64,000 nucleotides of DNA from Sphingosinicella terrae (GTDB lineage: Bacteria > Pseudomonadota > Alphaproteobacteria > Sphingomonadales > Sphingomonadaceae), in contig NZ_QDFY01000008.1 in the NCBI RefSeq assembly GCF_003347635.1, positions 62,001 through 126,000 of the forward strand. Direction: 5' to 3'. The translations under genes and the position numbers were made by a program. The notes below the pieces were generated by a model, which saw nothing but the letters and a program-made list of their open reading frames with translations, was not told the origin of the DNA and did not search any database. The stretch's first letter is position 1. Every line of letters starts with the position of its first letter. Below, piece by piece: positions 62,654-64,000 of the stretch.

Positions 62654-63523
62654 TCAGCTCGTCGCCGGACCGATCCCTTCCTTCACCTGCCTTGCCAGCT
62701 TCTGGAGAGGATCCTCGACCTCGGAAGGATAGAGAGCTGCTTCGGGCACCACCGGGAAGGCGGTGCTTCGAGACCAGAACCCGCTTGGGTGGAATCTGAA
62801 CTTCGCGATCAGCCGACGACCGAAATCGATCTCGTAATGACGATAGTGTTCCTTCTGATCCGTGCTGATGAGTTCCGGATACTCGCCGAGCAGATAGCCT
62901 TCCTGAATGTGCGGACGAACCGCTGCAGGAGGGCACACGCTGGCCAGGCGGACGATCTGAAGTCCCGCTTCCGCGCTCGCGGTCACGGCACCGCTGATAT
63001 GAGGTACGCCGATGACAAAGATGTAGGCATCCAGGTCAGCGTTCATCGTCGCGAACGACGCGGCGATTCTGAGCGAATGGGTGACATCCAGCAATGGAGT
63101 CGGACAGATTTCATAATGCTGGAGAATCGACCAGCGCAATATCTGCTGCCGTCTCAGTCGCTCGGCGCCAGGCAGATTATGCCGCGCATAAGCCGAAACC
63201 AGCTCGACTTCGGCACGACGCAAGAAATCATATCGGTTTCGCAGGCTCTCGACGGTCGGAACCTTACCTTGAGAGCGGCTCCGCATGATCGACGGCTTCA
63301 AGGATGTATTGCGGCTCCGGTTCTTATGATCTCCCGTCTGGCCACGGAAGAGGAGCACGTAATCTCGGTTCAGGAACTGCAGCTCCGCGACCTTGGTCGC
63401 GAGATCCATGAAATCCGCGACCTGATGTCCTTCGGATCGTCTTACGGCGGAGCAGCGACGGGGTAGAGCGTGGTCCTCGCCACCACCGTAGGTCCAGATC
63501 TTCTGTTCGCCGATGATATCCAT
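62654..63523 (-). CDS. FRG-domain protein
   Basis: 289 residues. The FRG domain shows VLLFRGQTGDH near residue 60, SLKPSIMRSR, ILRWSILQHYEICPTPLLDV near 130 and THSLRIAASFATMNADLDAY. The first Phe-Arg-Gly of LLFRGQ gives the family its name. FRG proteins occur in mobile and defence-rich regions; their activity is not established. The frame also opens with a GTG at 63571; I prefer the ATG at 63523. The gene is clearly less GC-rich than the efflux operon beside it, pointing to horizontal gain. Confidence 0.75.
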   Translation of the reverse strand: MDIIGEQKIWTYGGGEDHALPRRCSAVRRSEGHQVADFMDLATKVAELQFLNRDYVLLFRGQTGDHKNRSRNTSLKPSIMRSRSQGKVPTVESLRNRYDFLRRAEVELVSAYARHNLPGAERLRRQQILRWSILQHYEICPTPLLDVTHSLRIAASFATMNADLDAYIFVIGVPHISGAVTASAEAGLQIVRLASVCPPAAVRPHIQEGYLLGEYPELISTDQKEHYRHYEIDFGRRLIAKFRFHPSGFWSRSTAFPVVPEAALYPSEVEDPLQKLARQVKEGIGPATS

Positions 63524-63610
63524 ATCGTTCCCGAAGGATGACACGGATGAGGATCGGCAACAATCTGGCACCGCGTTCCACGCGATCGCCGTGACGATCA
63601 GACCGAAGGC

Positions 63611-64000
63611 TCAGCGCATCAGCACCAGCTCCTCCGACATGGTCGGATGGAGGGCGATCGTCTCGTCGAACTGCTTCTTGGTGAGGCCGGCCTTCACCGC
63701 GATCGCGGCCGCCTGCAGGATCTCCGGCGCGTCGGGGCCGATCATGTGGATGCCGACGACCTGATCGGTCTCCTCGTCGATGATGATCTTGTAGAGCGCG
63801 CGCTCGTTGCGGCCGGCAAGCACGTTCTTCATCGGCCGGAAGTCGGAGACGTAGGCCTTGTAGGAGCCCAGCTTGTCGCGCGCCTGGCTCTCGGTCATGC
63901 CGACCCCGGCGATCGGCGGATGGCTGAACACCGCCGACGGGATATTCTCGTAATCGACCCGCGTCGGATTGCCGCCGAACACGGTTTCGGCGAAGGCCTG
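63611..64000 (-). CDS. gor: Glutathione-disulfide reductase, C-terminal part (continues beyond window)
   Basis: The last ~129 residues of a class I pyridine-nucleotide disulfide reductase. TRVDYENIPSAVFSHPPIAG, VGMTESQARDKLG, RNERALYKIIIDEETDQVVG, IHMIGPDAPEILQ and the dimer-interface active-site block ETIALHPTMSEELV, whose His-Pro supports the partner's cysteines, fit glutathione reductase rather than lipoamide dehydrogenase. It reduces GSSG with NADPH. The start and redox-active Cys pair are outside the window. Confidence 0.88.
   Translation of the reverse strand, partial: QAFAETVFGGNPTRVDYENIPSAVFSHPPIAGVGMTESQARDKLGSYKAYVSDFRPMKNVLAGRNERALYKIIIDEETDQVVGIHMIGPDAPEILQAAAIAVKAGLTKKQFDETIALHPTMSEELVLMR

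Overview
The window is GC-rich, densely coded DNA with the gene content of an alphaproteobacterium of the order Sphingomonadales (Sphingomonas-like). The main pointers are the FecI/FecR-controlled receptor locus, the TonB receptor / SapC / cupin / tryptophan-halogenase cluster, a SleB-type cell-wall hydrolase, glycine-zipper envelope proteins and DUF6356/DUF2945/DUF3140 genes. The order is inferred from gene families, not from a marker gene. No rRNA, tRNA or CRISPR array was seen.

0-10 kb: the tail of an unknown gene, a BlaI-type repressor, cytochrome b561 with cytochrome c', and a glycine-zipper protein. A three-gene operon follows, made of TelA and two related membrane proteins. Then come a parDE toxin-antitoxin pair whose toxin carries a one-base frameshift, a bile-acid:sodium-symporter homologue, an aminotransferase and SleB.

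10-22 kb: an exported protein of unknown function, acetyl-CoA synthetase overlapping glucokinase, and then the clearest regulatory unit of the window. It consists of an ECF sigma factor, FecR, an STN-type TonB-dependent receptor and a secreted M16 peptidase. The sigma gene and the receptor share a promoter-like motif, TGTCSGR-N15-CGTCTAA. The layout fits a protease-associated import system.

22-33 kb: a patchwork of small genes (methyltransferase, DUF2945, DUF3140, a TPR-like protein, DUF1801, HD-GYP, HAD hydrolase, manganese catalase) with a phoD remnant. It ends in a repeat-rich stretch where an IS110-type element, itself broken by a stop codon, separates a truncated copy of a REP-associated transposase gene from an intact copy.

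33-41 kb: a minus-strand cluster of TonB receptor, SapC, cupin-like protein and tryptophan-halogenase-like flavoprotein. Three LacI-type palindromes lie upstream of it, which suggests carbohydrate-responsive control of an uptake system.

41-56 kb: two glutathione-transferase family genes, AraC and SDR genes, an L,D-transpeptidase, and acyl-CoA catabolism genes (acyl-CoA dehydrogenase, CaiB/AMACR, SDR, thiolase). There are also a racemase-like protein, two frameshifted small genes, and a CrtI-like oxidoreductase with DoxX.

56-64 kb: a TetR regulator divergent from a complete RND efflux operon (small unknown protein, adaptor, pump, outer-membrane channel). A 21-bp-arm inverted repeat lies between them. 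A compositionally atypical FRG-domain gene and the 3' end of glutathione reductase close the window.
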